From Desulfobulbaceae bacterium BRH_c16a (GTDB lineage: Bacteria; Desulfobacterota; Desulfobulbia; Desulfobulbales; Desulfocapsaceae): 64,000 nt of DNA. Both the position numbers and the translations under genes were made by a program. Below the pieces are notes generated by a model. It worked only from the letters and a program-made list of their open reading frames with translations, did no database searches and was not told where the DNA came from. Shown one piece after another: positions 51,757 to 61,737 of the stretch (positions are counted from its first letter, which is position 1; every line of letters starts with the position of its first letter). Where the stretch lies: the NCBI GenBank assembly GCA_000961725.1, contig LADS01000007.1, positions 1 through 64,000 of the forward strand, given 5' to 3'.

Positions 51757-53535
51757 ATGGCTGGAAAAATAATGAAAGGCGGCGAATACCTGATTGTGGA
51801 AACTCCCTGTGCGGATGTTTTTACCCCGGAAGATTTTACCGATGAACAAAAACAGATGGGCGAGACCGTCGAGCAGTTTGTCGCGGGCGAGATTACACCG
51901 AAGATCGAGGAGATCGATAAACAGAACTTCGACATCGTCGTCGAAGGCATGAAGAAATGCGGCGAGCTGGGCCTGCTCATGATGGACGCCCCGGAAGAGT
52001 TCGGCGGGCTGGAACTGGACAAGGCCTCCTCCATGCTGGTCGGCGAGAAAATGGCTCACGCCGGTTCTTTTTCGGTAGCCTATTCGGCTCACTCAGGCAT
52101 CGGCACCCTGCCGCTGATCTATTACGGAACTGCAGCCCAGAAAGAACAATATCTCGAGAAAATCACCTCCGGTGAGTGGTGTGCCGCCTATTGCCTGACC
52201 GAGCCCGGCTCGGGCAGCGACGCCCTCGGCGCCCAGGCCACCGCAGTGCTTTCGGCAGACGGCAAGCACTACATCCTGAACGGCACCAAGCAGTTCATCA
52301 CCAATGGCGGTTTTGCCGAACTGTTCACCATCTTCGCCAAGATCGACAAGGAACATTTCACCGCCTTCCTGGTGGAGAAGAGCTTCCCCGGTCTGATCGT
52401 CGGGCCCGAAGAGAAAAAGCTCGGCATCAAAGGTTCTTCGACCACCCAGATCATCCTCGACAACTGCAAAGTGCCGGTGGAGAATCTGCTCGGCGAGAAA
52501 GGCAAAGGCCATAAGATAGCCTTCAATGTCCTCAATATCGGCCGGTTTAAGCTGGGTGCGGGTGTCTGCGGAGCCTCGAAAATGGCTTTAGTGGCAGGTA
52601 TCAAATATGCCAACGAGCGCAAGCAGTTCAACACCCAGATCAGCAAGTTCGGAGCAATCTCGGAAAAAATTGCCGATCTGACAGCCAATATCTTTGCCTC
52701 CGAGTCCCTGGTCTACCGCCTCGCCGGTCTCTTGGACGACAAGCTCGCCACCATCGAAAAGGGGATCGACAATTACTACGACGAGTATCTTAAAGGCATC
52801 GAGGAATATGCCTCCGAATGCGGTATCTCCAAGGTGTTCTGCAGTGAGGTCCTGGCCCTGACCGTCGACGAGGTTCTGCAGATTCATGGCGGCTACGGCT
52901 TTGTCTCGGACTATCCCGCCGAGCGCTACTACCGCGACGAGCGGATCAACCGGATTTTCGAAGGCACCAACGAGATCAATCGTCTGCTCATCCCCGGCAT
53001 GATCCTGCGCAAGGCAATGAAGGGCGAGCTGCCTTTACAGGCTGAAGCCATGAAGGCGTTCGAGTCGCTGATGACTCCGAGTTTCGAGGAACTGGACGAG
53101 TCCGTACCTTTTGCCAAGGAAAAGGCCTTGATCAAGAATCTCAAGACCCTGTTCCTGATCCTCTCAGGTGTCGGCGTCCAGAAGTTTATGGACAAATTGG
53201 TCAACGAGCAGGAGATCCTGATAGCTGCAGCGGATATCGCCATTCAGATCTTTGCCCTTGAGAGCGTGGTTCTGCGCGCCGAGAAAAACTTCGGCAAGGT
53301 CAGCGACTCCAAGCAGGAGCTGTATAATGCCGCGGTCAAGGTATTTGCCTTCCAGGCCTGTGAGGTCGCTGCCGGCTCTGCCAGAAAAGGCGCCTTCTAC
53401 ATCGAGGAAGGAGATACCCTTACCATGATTCTATCCGGCATCAGGCGGTTCGGCAAATATGACGCCACCGGCCTGCTCGTTGCCAAACGGACACTTGCCC
53501 GGGCGGCCTGCGATTCGGAAAAATATGTATTCTAA
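51757..53535 (+). CDS. fadE: acyl-CoA dehydrogenase, FadE type
   Basis: A 592-aa FAD enzyme from ATG 51757, GAGGTG upstream; the longer frame runs through the hairpin. Motifs: AYCLTEPGSGSDALGAQATA, FITNGGFAELFT, and GGYGFVSDYPAERYYRDERINRIFEGTNEINRLLIPG with the catalytic Glu in FEGTNE. A C-terminal extension of about 170 residues, as in VLCAD and B. subtilis FadE (about 594 aa), probably helps dimerisation or membrane contact. It catalyses the first oxidation of long acyl-CoA. Confidence 0.94.
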   Translation: MAGKIMKGGEYLIVETPCADVFTPEDFTDEQKQMGETVEQFVAGEITPKIEEIDKQNFDIVVEGMKKCGELGLLMMDAPEEFGGLELDKASSMLVGEKMAHAGSFSVAYSAHSGIGTLPLIYYGTAAQKEQYLEKITSGEWCAAYCLTEPGSGSDALGAQATAVLSADGKHYILNGTKQFITNGGFAELFTIFAKIDKEHFTAFLVEKSFPGLIVGPEEKKLGIKGSSTTQIILDNCKVPVENLLGEKGKGHKIAFNVLNIGRFKLGAGVCGASKMALVAGIKYANERKQFNTQISKFGAISEKIADLTANIFASESLVYRLAGLLDDKLATIEKGIDNYYDEYLKGIEEYASECGISKVFCSEVLALTVDEVLQIHGGYGFVSDYPAERYYRDERINRIFEGTNEINRLLIPGMILRKAMKGELPLQAEAMKAFESLMTPSFEELDESVPFAKEKALIKNLKTLFLILSGVGVQKFMDKLVNEQEILIAAADIAIQIFALESVVLRAEKNFGKVSDSKQELYNAAVKVFAFQACEVAAGSARKGAFYIEEGDTLTMILSGIRRFGKYDATGLLVAKRTLARAACDSEKYVF

Positions 53536-53601
53536 CGTCTAACCCGTTACCGATGCCCGCCCATCCGGCGGGCATCGGTGCTTTACGGGTCTGAAAACAC
53601 T

Positions 53602-54549
53602 ATGGCCGGATTAACCCAACATACCATCAACACGCCCTATATGGTCGGACCCGTCCATTGCTATACCGGCATGCCGGCGGGAGAACTGGTGCTTTTCGAC
53701 ACCGGGCCGCCAACCCCGGAAGCAGAGCGGTACCTCCGGAAAAATGTCGACCTGGCCAATCTTCGCCATGTCATCGTCACCCATGGTCATATCGATCATT
53801 ACGGCCAGGCCCATTGGCTCGAACAGAACAGTGACGCCGTCATCTATCTGCCTTATCGCGATTGTCTGAAAATTTCCGAGCATGACCGGCGGATGAAGGA
53901 GATGTATCATCTCCTCTCCGATCTGGGATTCAGCCGGAAGTATCTTGAAGGACTGCAGCAGATTTTTGACAGCGGGGCGCTTTTCCCGCCATTTCCGAAG
54001 AAATTCAAGATAGCGGAAACGGAGCTGCCGGAACGGCTGGGAATCGAGTCGATCAATTGTCCGGGCCATTCCCAGAGCGATGTGGTCTATGTAGGGGAAG
54101 ACTGGGCGGTCACAGGTGACACGCTCTTGCGCGGCATATTTCAGTCACCGCTGCTCGATGTCGATCTTGAAAGCGGTGAGCGCTTCAATAATTATGCGGC
54201 GTACTGCTCTTCTATCGTCAAACTTGCCGGACTGAGAAACAAAAAAGTGCTGCCGGGGCACCGTAAGAATATTGCCGGCATAGATGCAACCCTGCTTTTC
54301 TATATTTCGAAGCTCCTGGGCCGGGTCGAACAGCTCCGACCCTACAAGGATGAAGAGAATCTGATAACACTGATCGACAGACTGCTGGACGGGAGGATGC
54401 AGGACACATTTCATCTCTACCTGAAGGCATCCGAGGTCGTTTTCATGAAGGACCTGCTCAGCGAGCCGGAGATGTTGCGCCGGGCGCTCGAGGAAATCGG
54501 CCTCTTCGACCAGGTAGGAGAGCTTTATCATGCAGCAACAGGATGCTGA
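53602..54549 (+). CDS. MBL-fold metallo-hydrolase
   Basis: A 315-aa protein from ATG 53602. Metal ligands lie in VTHGHIDHYGQ (H-x-H-x-D-H), INCPGHSQSDVVYVG, VTGDTL and the C-terminal VLPGHRKN. Family members hydrolyse thioesters, lactones or phosphoesters; in this cluster an acyl-CoA-related thioesterase is possible, which is inference. The stop lies 10 bases before the next ATG. Confidence 0.88.
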   Translation: MAGLTQHTINTPYMVGPVHCYTGMPAGELVLFDTGPPTPEAERYLRKNVDLANLRHVIVTHGHIDHYGQAHWLEQNSDAVIYLPYRDCLKISEHDRRMKEMYHLLSDLGFSRKYLEGLQQIFDSGALFPPFPKKFKIAETELPERLGIESINCPGHSQSDVVYVGEDWAVTGDTLLRGIFQSPLLDVDLESGERFNNYAAYCSSIVKLAGLRNKKVLPGHRKNIAGIDATLLFYISKLLGRVEQLRPYKDEENLITLIDRLLDGRMQDTFHLYLKASEVVFMKDLLSEPEMLRRALEEIGLFDQVGELYHAATGC

Positions 54550-54559
54550 AGGAGAAGAT

Positions 54560-56563
54560 ATGTCGGACCCATTGTTTCGAAGGATTTTCATAGGGCCTGT
54601 CGAACTGAAAAACCGGCTGTTCATGCCGGCGATGCATATGAATATGTGTCGCGATTTTCAGGTGACCGACCAGTTGATTGAATTTTATCGCGAGCGTGCC
54701 AAAGGCGGGGTGGGTTTAATCAGCGTCGGTTATGCCACCGTCGACGAATTATCCGGCAGCCCAGCCAATATCGGTGCCCATCTCGATGAACATATTCCGG
54801 GTCTTACGGCGCTCGCCGCTGCCATTCATGAGGGCGGGGCCAAGGCGACGGTCCAGCTCAACCACGCCGGACGGTACAATTCTTCCTTTTTCCTGGGCGG
54901 CAGAAAACCGGTGGCCCCGTCGCCGGTAGCCTGCCGGATGACGAGGGAGACACCTAAAGAACTCGAACCGGCAGAAATTGCCGCCACCATCAGGCGGTTT
55001 GGCGATGCGGCCGAACGAGTCCGCAAGGCGGGTTTCGATCTGGTGGAGATTCTGGCCGGAACCGGCTATCTGATCAGCGAATTTCTTTCACCGCTGACCA
55101 ATAAGCGTCAGGACAGCTACGGCGGCAGCCTGGAAAACCGGATGCGTTTCGGCCTGGAAGTGGTGGATGAGATCAAGAGCCGGCTCGGCGACGACTACCC
55201 GATCCTGGTACGGCTGAACGGTAACGATTTCATGGAAGGCGGCATCGGTCAGGACGACCTGCTCGAATTCGCGGTAGCCCTTGACGAGGCTGGAGTCGAT
55301 GCCCTGTGCGTCAATGTCGGCTGGCATGAGGCGCAGGTGCCGCAGATCGTCACCAAGGTCCCCCGCGGGGCCTTTGCCTATCTCGCCCGCGATGTCAAGG
55401 AGCGGGTGTCGGTGCCGGTGATCGCCAGCCATCGCATTAACGATCCGCGCATCGCCCGGTTGTTGCTTACTGAAAATTTCTGCGACATGGTCGCCATCGG
55501 CAGGGCGCTTATTGCCGACCCCTGGCTGCCGGAAAAGATCCGCACCGGCCGTGAGAATGAAATAATCCACTGTGTCGCCTGCGGTCAGGGCTGCTTCGAT
55601 CATCTTTTCAAGATGAAGCCGGTGGAATGCCTCTGCAATCCTCGGGCAGGGCATGAATATGAACCGCAGCCGGCAAAAACCCAGCAGCCGAAGAAGGTTA
55701 TGGTGGTCGGCGGCGGCGTGGCCGGAATGTCGGCGGCCATTGCCGCGGCCGAACTTGGTCACCGGGTGACGCTTTACGAAAAAGGACTGCGTCTTGGCGG
55801 GCAGCTGCATCTGGCCGGAGCCCCTCCGGGCCGCGGCGAGTTTGTGATCTTTGCCGAGGATCTCGCCCGGCAGGTGGTTCACCATGGCATCCGGGCAGTG
55901 ATCGGCAGTCCGGTCGACTTAAAGACCCTGGAAGCCGAAAAGCCTGACTTTCTCGTCCTGGCAACAGGCGGCGAGCCGATAACTCCACCCATTTCTGGAG
56001 TCGACCGCGAACACGTGGTCCAGGCCTGGGATGTCCTGGCCGGAAAAGTCGAGACGGGACGGCGAGTGGTCGTGGTCGGCGGCGGCGCGGTGGGCATCGA
56101 GACCGCCCTGCTGCTCGCCGAGATCGGTACGCTGTCCGGCGAAGAGCTGAAGTTTCTCCTGGTCAACGGCGCGGTAACGCCGGACAAGCTGTACAAGCTG
56201 GCAACCGAGGGGACCAAAGAAGTGGTGGTGGTCGAGATGGCCGATACCCTTGGCGCCAACTTCGGCAAATCGACGCGCTGGGGAATGCTCCAGGATGTAG
56301 GCCGGTACGGGGTGAAGACCTTCATCCAGGCCAAGGTTCTCGAGATCACCGAAGGTGGGGTGAAAATAGAACATGGCGGCGAGACCCGCGAGCTGCCCGC
56401 CGACCACGTGGTCCTGGCGGTCGGCACCCGGCCCGCCAACCCTTTGCAGAAGGTGGCGGAAGAGCTGGGAATCGATTTCCGGGTAGTGGGCGACGCAATG
56501 GCCCCGGCCACCGTCTTCGAAGCCAACCATCAGGGCTACAACGCCGGCAGATGCATCGCCTGA
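54560..56563 (+). CDS. FadH-like 2,4-dienoyl-CoA reductase family oxidoreductase
   Basis: A 667-aa protein from ATG 54560 with GGAG upstream. The OYE-type barrel (LKNRLFMPAMHMN; TVQLNHAGRYN; EFLSPLTNKRQDSYGGSLENR) holds FMN; a 4Fe-4S site follows (CVACGQGCF then CNPRAGHE); then two nucleotide domains (VMVVGGGVAGMSAAIAAAELG for FAD, VVVVGGGAVGIETALLLAE for NAD(P)). FadH reduces 2,4-dienoyl-CoA made from unsaturated fatty acids. The overall family also has other enoate reductases. Overlaps the next frame but that start is set at 56614. Confidence 0.9.
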   Translation: MSDPLFRRIFIGPVELKNRLFMPAMHMNMCRDFQVTDQLIEFYRERAKGGVGLISVGYATVDELSGSPANIGAHLDEHIPGLTALAAAIHEGGAKATVQLNHAGRYNSSFFLGGRKPVAPSPVACRMTRETPKELEPAEIAATIRRFGDAAERVRKAGFDLVEILAGTGYLISEFLSPLTNKRQDSYGGSLENRMRFGLEVVDEIKSRLGDDYPILVRLNGNDFMEGGIGQDDLLEFAVALDEAGVDALCVNVGWHEAQVPQIVTKVPRGAFAYLARDVKERVSVPVIASHRINDPRIARLLLTENFCDMVAIGRALIADPWLPEKIRTGRENEIIHCVACGQGCFDHLFKMKPVECLCNPRAGHEYEPQPAKTQQPKKVMVVGGGVAGMSAAIAAAELGHRVTLYEKGLRLGGQLHLAGAPPGRGEFVIFAEDLARQVVHHGIRAVIGSPVDLKTLEAEKPDFLVLATGGEPITPPISGVDREHVVQAWDVLAGKVETGRRVVVVGGGAVGIETALLLAEIGTLSGEELKFLLVNGAVTPDKLYKLATEGTKEVVVVEMADTLGANFGKSTRWGMLQDVGRYGVKTFIQAKVLEITEGGVKIEHGGETRELPADHVVLAVGTRPANPLQKVAEELGIDFRVVGDAMAPATVFEANHQGYNAGRCIA

Positions 56564-56613
56564 CAGAGGGCGGGCTATTAGTTTACCTGAACAGAACAAG
56601 GGAGGATTACGCG

Positions 56614-58314
56614 GTGCAACTTTTCAACCCGAAAAAATACGAGCGGCTTCATGCCGATGCAAAATCACGGGAACTGGTTGAAAAAACCATTGGTTTCTTT
56701 GAAAATAAAGGCCTGAAGAAAATCAAGGCGGATGACCAGGCGATGGTCTGGTACGATGATTTCCTGGATTTTATCAAAGAAGAAAAGATCTTCGCCAATT
56801 TCCTCACGCCGGAGAAATACAGCCGGGCGGGCGGCCGCTGGGACATGTGGCGGATCAGCGAATTCAATGAAGTCCTCGGCTTCTACGGCCTCTGCTACTG
56901 GTACGCCTGGCAGGTGACGATCCTCGGCCTCGGTCCCATCTGGATGGGTACCAACGAGGAGGTGAAACGCAGGACGGCGGAACTGCTCGAACAGGGCGGG
57001 ATCTTCGCCTTCGGCCTGTCGGAGAAGACCCACGGCGCCGATCTCTATTCCAGCGAGATGCTCCTCGTCCCCCAGGCGGACGGAACCTACCTGGCCCGGG
57101 GCTCGAAATACTATATCGGCAACGGCAATTGCGCCGCTCTGGTTTCTACTTTTGCAAAAATTGAAGGCACCGGCGAATATGTCTTTTTCGTGGTCGATCC
57201 GAACCACGAAAAATATGAGTGCGTGAAAAAGATCGACACCTCCGGCGTGCGCCAGGCCTATGTCGCCGAATACGCCCTGCACGATTATCCGATCACCGAC
57301 GCCGAGATAGTTTCGCGCGGCGAGCATGCCTGGAACTCCTCGCTCAATACCATCAACATCGGTAAATTCGAGCTGGGCTGCGCCTCGATCGGCATTGCCA
57401 CCCATTGTTTTTACGAAGCGCTGAACCATGCGGCAGACCGAAATCTCTATGGCCGGTATGTCACCGATTTTCCCCATGTGAAAAAGCTCTTTACCGAGAG
57501 CTACGCCCGGCTGATCGCCATGAAGCTCTTCGCCTTCCGTGCCGCCGACTATCTGCGGGCGGCCTCCGACGACGACCGCCGCTATCTGCTCTTCAACCCG
57601 ATCGTCAAGATGAAGGTGACCGGCCAGGGCGAAAAAGTGGTGAAGCTGCTCCATGAGATCATCGCCGCCAAAGGCTATGAGCAGGACACCTATTTTGAGA
57701 TGGCCATCCGCGATATCGGCATGCTGCCCAAACTCGAGGGGACCGAGCATGTCAATATGGCGCTCATCATCAAGTTTGTCCGCAACTACTTTTTTGAGCC
57801 GGTCGATTATCCGGAGATTCCCCGGAAAAGCGATGCGGGCGACGATGAGTACCTCTTCAGGCAAAAAACCGGCAGCCTCGCCACCGTCCGCTTTCCCGAT
57901 TACCGGCTGGCCTATAAAGGGATCGACTCTCCCAATGTCCGGGTGTTTTACGAGCAGGCCGAGCTGTTCAGAAAACTCCTCATTACCGCCCCGCCCAGCA
58001 AGGAGCAGGCGAAAAACATCGACTACATGCTGGCCGCGGGCGAGCTCTTCACTCTCATCGTCTATGCCCAGCTGATCCTCGAAAACGCGGCAATCTATTC
58101 AACCGACCGGGATGTTGTAGAACAGATCTTCACCTTTCTGGTGAAGGATTACTCGGCCTTTGCCCTGCAGATGGTTCTCGGTCAGGAAAATTCGACCGAA
58201 CAGGAAGAAATTTTCAACCAAATGATCAAAAAACCGGTTAAGGATGGGGAAGGATTTCAGCGACTCTGGACAACGGTATACGGCTTGAAAAATCAGTACG
58301 TCATGAACGAATAG
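56614..58314 (+). CDS. acyl-CoA dehydrogenase, divergent second paralogue
   Basis: A 566-aa protein from GTG 56614, chosen for GGGAGG eight bases upstream and the usual beginning QLFNPKKYERL. FAFGLSEKTHGADLYSSE is the flavin/substrate-binding segment; LEGTEHVNMALIIKF carries the EGT motif with the likely catalytic Glu. Compared with FadE the N-terminal helical domain is short and the active-site surroundings differ. It is co-transcribed with the 4Fe-4S protein nine bases downstream, suggesting an electron-transfer pair. Confidence 0.85.
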   Translation: MQLFNPKKYERLHADAKSRELVEKTIGFFENKGLKKIKADDQAMVWYDDFLDFIKEEKIFANFLTPEKYSRAGGRWDMWRISEFNEVLGFYGLCYWYAWQVTILGLGPIWMGTNEEVKRRTAELLEQGGIFAFGLSEKTHGADLYSSEMLLVPQADGTYLARGSKYYIGNGNCAALVSTFAKIEGTGEYVFFVVDPNHEKYECVKKIDTSGVRQAYVAEYALHDYPITDAEIVSRGEHAWNSSLNTINIGKFELGCASIGIATHCFYEALNHAADRNLYGRYVTDFPHVKKLFTESYARLIAMKLFAFRAADYLRAASDDDRRYLLFNPIVKMKVTGQGEKVVKLLHEIIAAKGYEQDTYFEMAIRDIGMLPKLEGTEHVNMALIIKFVRNYFFEPVDYPEIPRKSDAGDDEYLFRQKTGSLATVRFPDYRLAYKGIDSPNVRVFYEQAELFRKLLITAPPSKEQAKNIDYMLAAGELFTLIVYAQLILENAAIYSTDRDVVEQIFTFLVKDYSAFALQMVLGQENSTEQEEIFNQMIKKPVKDGEGFQRLWTTVYGLKNQYVMNE

Positions 58315-58322
58315 GAGCAGCC

Positions 58323-59501
58323 ATGGGGCATCATCTGGATGGCAAAAGCAGCATCGTACCTCTCATCGACCGGCTGAACAAATACCCGGTCGGGCTGCCC
58401 GACAGCGACAAGCTGCGACAGATCCTGGCTATCCTCTTTACCGAGGATGAGGCTTTTATCGCCTCCCGCTTTCCCCTGACCGAAGCGACGCTGAAGGAGC
58501 TGGTCCGTTCAACCGGCTGGGAGAGTGCAAGGCTGCAGGCAAAACTCGACGAGATGGCCGACAAGGGCCTGGTGATGGACACCAAATACGGCGGTAAGAC
58601 GTTTTACCTGCTGATGCCCGGCTTGATCGGTTTTTTCGAGTTCAGCTTCATGAAGCAGCGTAACGATCTGCCGGTAGCCGAGCTTGCCCAGTTGATGCAC
58701 GAATATCTCTACGGCGACCCGGAGCAGAAGATGGGCCGGGAATTCTTTGCCAGCAAGACCCCGCTGACCCGCTCGCTGCCCTATGAAGAACATATTCCGG
58801 TAAGCTCGCAGATCGCCACCTATGAAAGTGCGCGGGAGATCATCAAGAATGCCAAATACGGCGGTATCGGCATGTGCTACTGCCGCCATAAAAAAGAACA
58901 TCTGAACGACAGCTGCAAGAAGAATGCACCGACCAGGGAGATCTGTATTTCGCTTGGTACGGCGGCCAAATTCATGGTCCGCCGGGGCTTTGCCGAGTAC
59001 CGGACCACCGAGCAGCTGCTCGCGGTACTCGACAAAGCACGGGACCTGCGGCTGACCCACATCACCGACAATATCCGCCATAAACCTTCCTTCATCTGCA
59101 ACTGCTGCTCCTGCTGCTGCGAATTGCTGGGTGGTTTGCTGCAGGGCTTTCCCATGGGGGTGGCCAAGACCAACTATACCCTGCAGATAGACAGCGAGAC
59201 CTGCCTTGGCTGCGGACTGTGTCACAAGGCATGCAATGTCGCAGCCCTTGAAACGGTAGCCGCCGAAAACGGCAAAAGGAAAAAACGCATGACGGTGCTT
59301 GCCGATAACTGTCTTGGGTGCGGGGCCTGTATCAGCGCCTGTCCAAGCAAGTCGCTGTCTTTAATCCCGGCCAGCCGCCCGCCGATTCCCGAAAAGAAAA
59401 AAGATCTCTTTAAAGCGATACTGAAAGAGAAGAAACGGTTGACACCTTTTGTCGTAAGCGGCATAAAGAATAAGATCCGTCGAAAATTTGGAATGGGGTA
59501 G
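58323..59501 (+). CDS. winged-helix and 4Fe-4S ferredoxin-like protein
   Basis: A 392-aa protein. Residues 35-100 look like a winged helix (LTEATLKELVRSTGWESARL, then DKGLVMDTKYGGKTFY). Cys motifs follow: GMCYCRHKKEHLNDSCKK, ICISLG, and the dense FICNCCSCCCELLGG, then two ferredoxin motifs CLGCGLCHKACNVAAL and CLGCGACISACPSKSL. The last 30 residues are Lys-rich. Known only as a 4Fe-4S family protein often near acyl-CoA dehydrogenases in sulfate reducers. Likely passes electrons from the preceding dehydrogenase; whether the winged part binds DNA or protein is unknown. Confidence 0.8.
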   Translation: MGHHLDGKSSIVPLIDRLNKYPVGLPDSDKLRQILAILFTEDEAFIASRFPLTEATLKELVRSTGWESARLQAKLDEMADKGLVMDTKYGGKTFYLLMPGLIGFFEFSFMKQRNDLPVAELAQLMHEYLYGDPEQKMGREFFASKTPLTRSLPYEEHIPVSSQIATYESAREIIKNAKYGGIGMCYCRHKKEHLNDSCKKNAPTREICISLGTAAKFMVRRGFAEYRTTEQLLAVLDKARDLRLTHITDNIRHKPSFICNCCSCCCELLGGLLQGFPMGVAKTNYTLQIDSETCLGCGLCHKACNVAALETVAAENGKRKKRMTVLADNCLGCGACISACPSKSLSLIPASRPPIPEKKKDLFKAILKEKKRLTPFVVSGIKNKIRRKFGMG

Positions 59502-59528
59502 GTAACAACTGGGGTTTACCTGCCTTCG

Positions 59529-59573
59529 ATAGCGTCTCGGACTCCGCGACAGTCCGAGACGCTATTTTTTTTC
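59529..59573 (+). terminator. strong intrinsic terminator of the fatty-acid cluster
   Basis: Perfect 15-bp stem ATAGCGTCTCGGACT (59529-59543) / AGTCCGAGACGCTAT (59551-59565), a seven-base loop and eight Ts. A second hairpin (about 59580-59612, built on CAGCAGCC/GGCTGCTG) follows. Confidence 0.92.
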
Positions 59574-59780
59574 TTCAATACAGCAGCCAGCCTGCCTCAG
59601 GCCGGCTGCTGTCCTCTTTTGTCCTCCTTTGGTTTTTCCGCACCTTCGCCCTCGTTTCAAGTCCTAACTATTTTTCCTTGTAAAGATCCGGATTCTCCCA
59701 TAATATGCATAAAACACTGCTGTAACGACCACACGCAGGGTGCGTTCCACGCACCTTTCTCACCCTCCCGGAAGGAAAAA

Positions 59781-60857
59781 ATGCAGCTCAAATCGAAAGC
59801 CGACGCTCAACGAAGGGCGGATCAAGTAGCCTGCTTCCAGGCTGAACTGGAGATAATCGAGCAAGAAAAAATTATCCTGCTCAACGAGAGCCAACGTTCT
59901 GCCATCGCCAACTACCATGAAAATCTTATAGCACAGCTCTCATCTCTTTTTGACATCGATTCAAGCAAAAGAGAAAAACAACTGAGCCTTGGCATGAAAA
60001 TCGCTTCATTCTTAGGTGCTCTCGGCCTGGCTGCCAGCGTATTTTTTCTTTTCTATCAATTCTGGGGAAGGTTCTCGACAAACATCCAGGTTTTTATCTT
60101 AATTGCGGCCCCCCTTATCTGCCTGGCGGCCACCATGTACGCATCCTCCAGGGAAAAGACAGGCTACTATTCAAAAATTCTCGGGTTGGTCAGCCTCGCC
60201 TGTTTTGTCTTGAACATCTTTGTGTTCGGCCAGATTTATAACATTACTCCGTCGCCCAACGCGCTGCTGGTCTGGTCGATTTTTGCTTTCATCCTTGCTT
60301 ACGCCTCGGACGCACGTCTTTTGCTGGCCGCCGGCATTATATGCTTTTCGGCTTTTCTATCGGCTCAGGCAGGAACCTGGAGCGGGTGTTACTGGATTCA
60401 TTTTGGCGAGCGGCCGGAGAATTTTTTCCCGGCAGCCTTGATACTTTTCATGATCCCATATCTGCCTCATAATAAATACTCCGGCTTTGGTGTAATCTAT
60501 CGCGTTTTCGGGATGCTTCTGTTCTTCATTCCCGTCTTGATTCTTTCTAACTGGGGAGCGATCAGCTACCTTGATGTAGCAAGCAATTCCATCGAGATTC
60601 TCTACCAGGTTGCAGGCTTTATTTTCAGCGGGATCGCCATATGGATAGGTGTCAGAAAAAGTTGGCCGGAGGTGGTCAACACCGGCAATGTTTTCTTTAC
60701 GATTTTCCTTTATACGAAGTTTTATGACTGGTGGTGGGACTGGATGCCCAAGTACCTCTTCTTTCTGGTGATTGGTCTGACAGCAATATTGATGTTGCTG
60801 GTATTCAAACGTCTTCGCAATTCTGTAACGCAAAGCGTGCAGGAGGTGCTGGCATGA
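59781..60857 (+). CDS. DUF2157 family membrane protein
   Basis: A 358-aa protein from ATG 59781 after GGAAGGAA. An N-terminal charged segment with a coiled-coil look (residues 1-70) is followed by about nine or ten spans. The layout and pairing with a DUF4824 protein match the DUF2157 group; no enzymatic residue stands out. Translational coupling to the next gene (ATGA overlap) indicates a functional pair. Confidence 0.7.
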   Translation: MQLKSKADAQRRADQVACFQAELEIIEQEKIILLNESQRSAIANYHENLIAQLSSLFDIDSSKREKQLSLGMKIASFLGALGLAASVFFLFYQFWGRFSTNIQVFILIAAPLICLAATMYASSREKTGYYSKILGLVSLACFVLNIFVFGQIYNITPSPNALLVWSIFAFILAYASDARLLLAAGIICFSAFLSAQAGTWSGCYWIHFGERPENFFPAALILFMIPYLPHNKYSGFGVIYRVFGMLLFFIPVLILSNWGAISYLDVASNSIEILYQVAGFIFSGIAIWIGVRKSWPEVVNTGNVFFTIFLYTKFYDWWWDWMPKYLFFLVIGLTAILMLLVFKRLRNSVTQSVQEVLA

Positions 60858-61735
60858 AACTACTTTTATCGCCCCGCGTCTTATTCTTCATCGGTTTTGC
60901 GATAATCGTGACGACCAATGTTGTAGTGCTTTCCGGGGCGGCTTCCAATAGATCCGGCGACCGCGATTCGCAGATAATACTCACCGAGCGGGAGTTGCGA
61001 CTGCCATATCGATATCAGGTGAATGAAGAGAACAGCGGCCTTGCTTTACGACTTTCCTGGAGTGCTTTAGGCAAAAGCGAAGAGAATAGCGACTATATCG
61101 ACCGGAGATCTCCTGCCTGGTTCAATACTGAAAAACTGGAAGAGCTGGGCTTTGATATAACCGGAGACCTCAGCCGGACGGACGATACAGCCCGTTACCA
61201 GCGGCCACTCCCCAGGGAAGTGTATATCGTGCTTGAAATGGAAGGCGAGCCATACAACACAGCGGTAAAAAGAGCGGAAGTTGCATTTGAGAAAATGGAC
61301 GAGTTATACAAGGCAAACCCGGAAGATACAATGCTCCGTGGAAAATTTGAAATGGCTGAAAACAGACTCAAAAACATGCACACCACGGAATCCCGCCTTT
61401 TTGCTGTCGATGCAGGCCTGGACCGCAAAAAATTAAGAATACAATATGGAGATCCGGCACGGTTCATTATCGCCAGGGGCCAGGTCAAGCCAATGTATCG
61501 CGGCGACCGACAGAGGAGAGAAGCTGTTGGATATGTGATGAAATTAAGCGTGGAAAAAATCCATGTACCGCTTAACCATCGGAAAGTATTCGATGACGTC
61601 CTGGCGAGGGAAAAGTCAAAATATACTGATTTTGAGCATCCTCGTTACGAGGTGGAACTGGCTTATGGCAGTCGATTGGAGCCATGGATTCTATCGGTCG
61701 AATATTTGGATAAGCAATCCGATTATAAAAGATAG
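60854..61735 (+). CDS. DUF4824 family protein
   Basis: A 293-aa protein with one N-terminal membrane span (residues 7-29) and a large outer domain. LTERELRLPYRYQVNEENSGLALRLSW, WFNTEKLEELGFD and the late LSVEKIHVPL match DUF4824, a family seen beside DUF2157 membrane proteins. Function is unknown. The HD-GYP gene starts two bases after its stop. Confidence 0.75.
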   Translation: MKLLLSPRVLFFIGFAIIVTTNVVVLSGAASNRSGDRDSQIILTERELRLPYRYQVNEENSGLALRLSWSALGKSEENSDYIDRRSPAWFNTEKLEELGFDITGDLSRTDDTARYQRPLPREVYIVLEMEGEPYNTAVKRAEVAFEKMDELYKANPEDTMLRGKFEMAENRLKNMHTTESRLFAVDAGLDRKKLRIQYGDPARFIIARGQVKPMYRGDRQRREAVGYVMKLSVEKIHVPLNHRKVFDDVLAREKSKYTDFEHPRYEVELAYGSRLEPWILSVEYLDKQSDYKR

Positions 61736-61737
61736 CC

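Noticed and set aside
56665..57864. 399-codon minus-strand frame opposite the second acyl-CoA dehydrogenase
   Set aside because: Shadow frame; the plus strand carries dehydrogenase motifs and a ribosome site.
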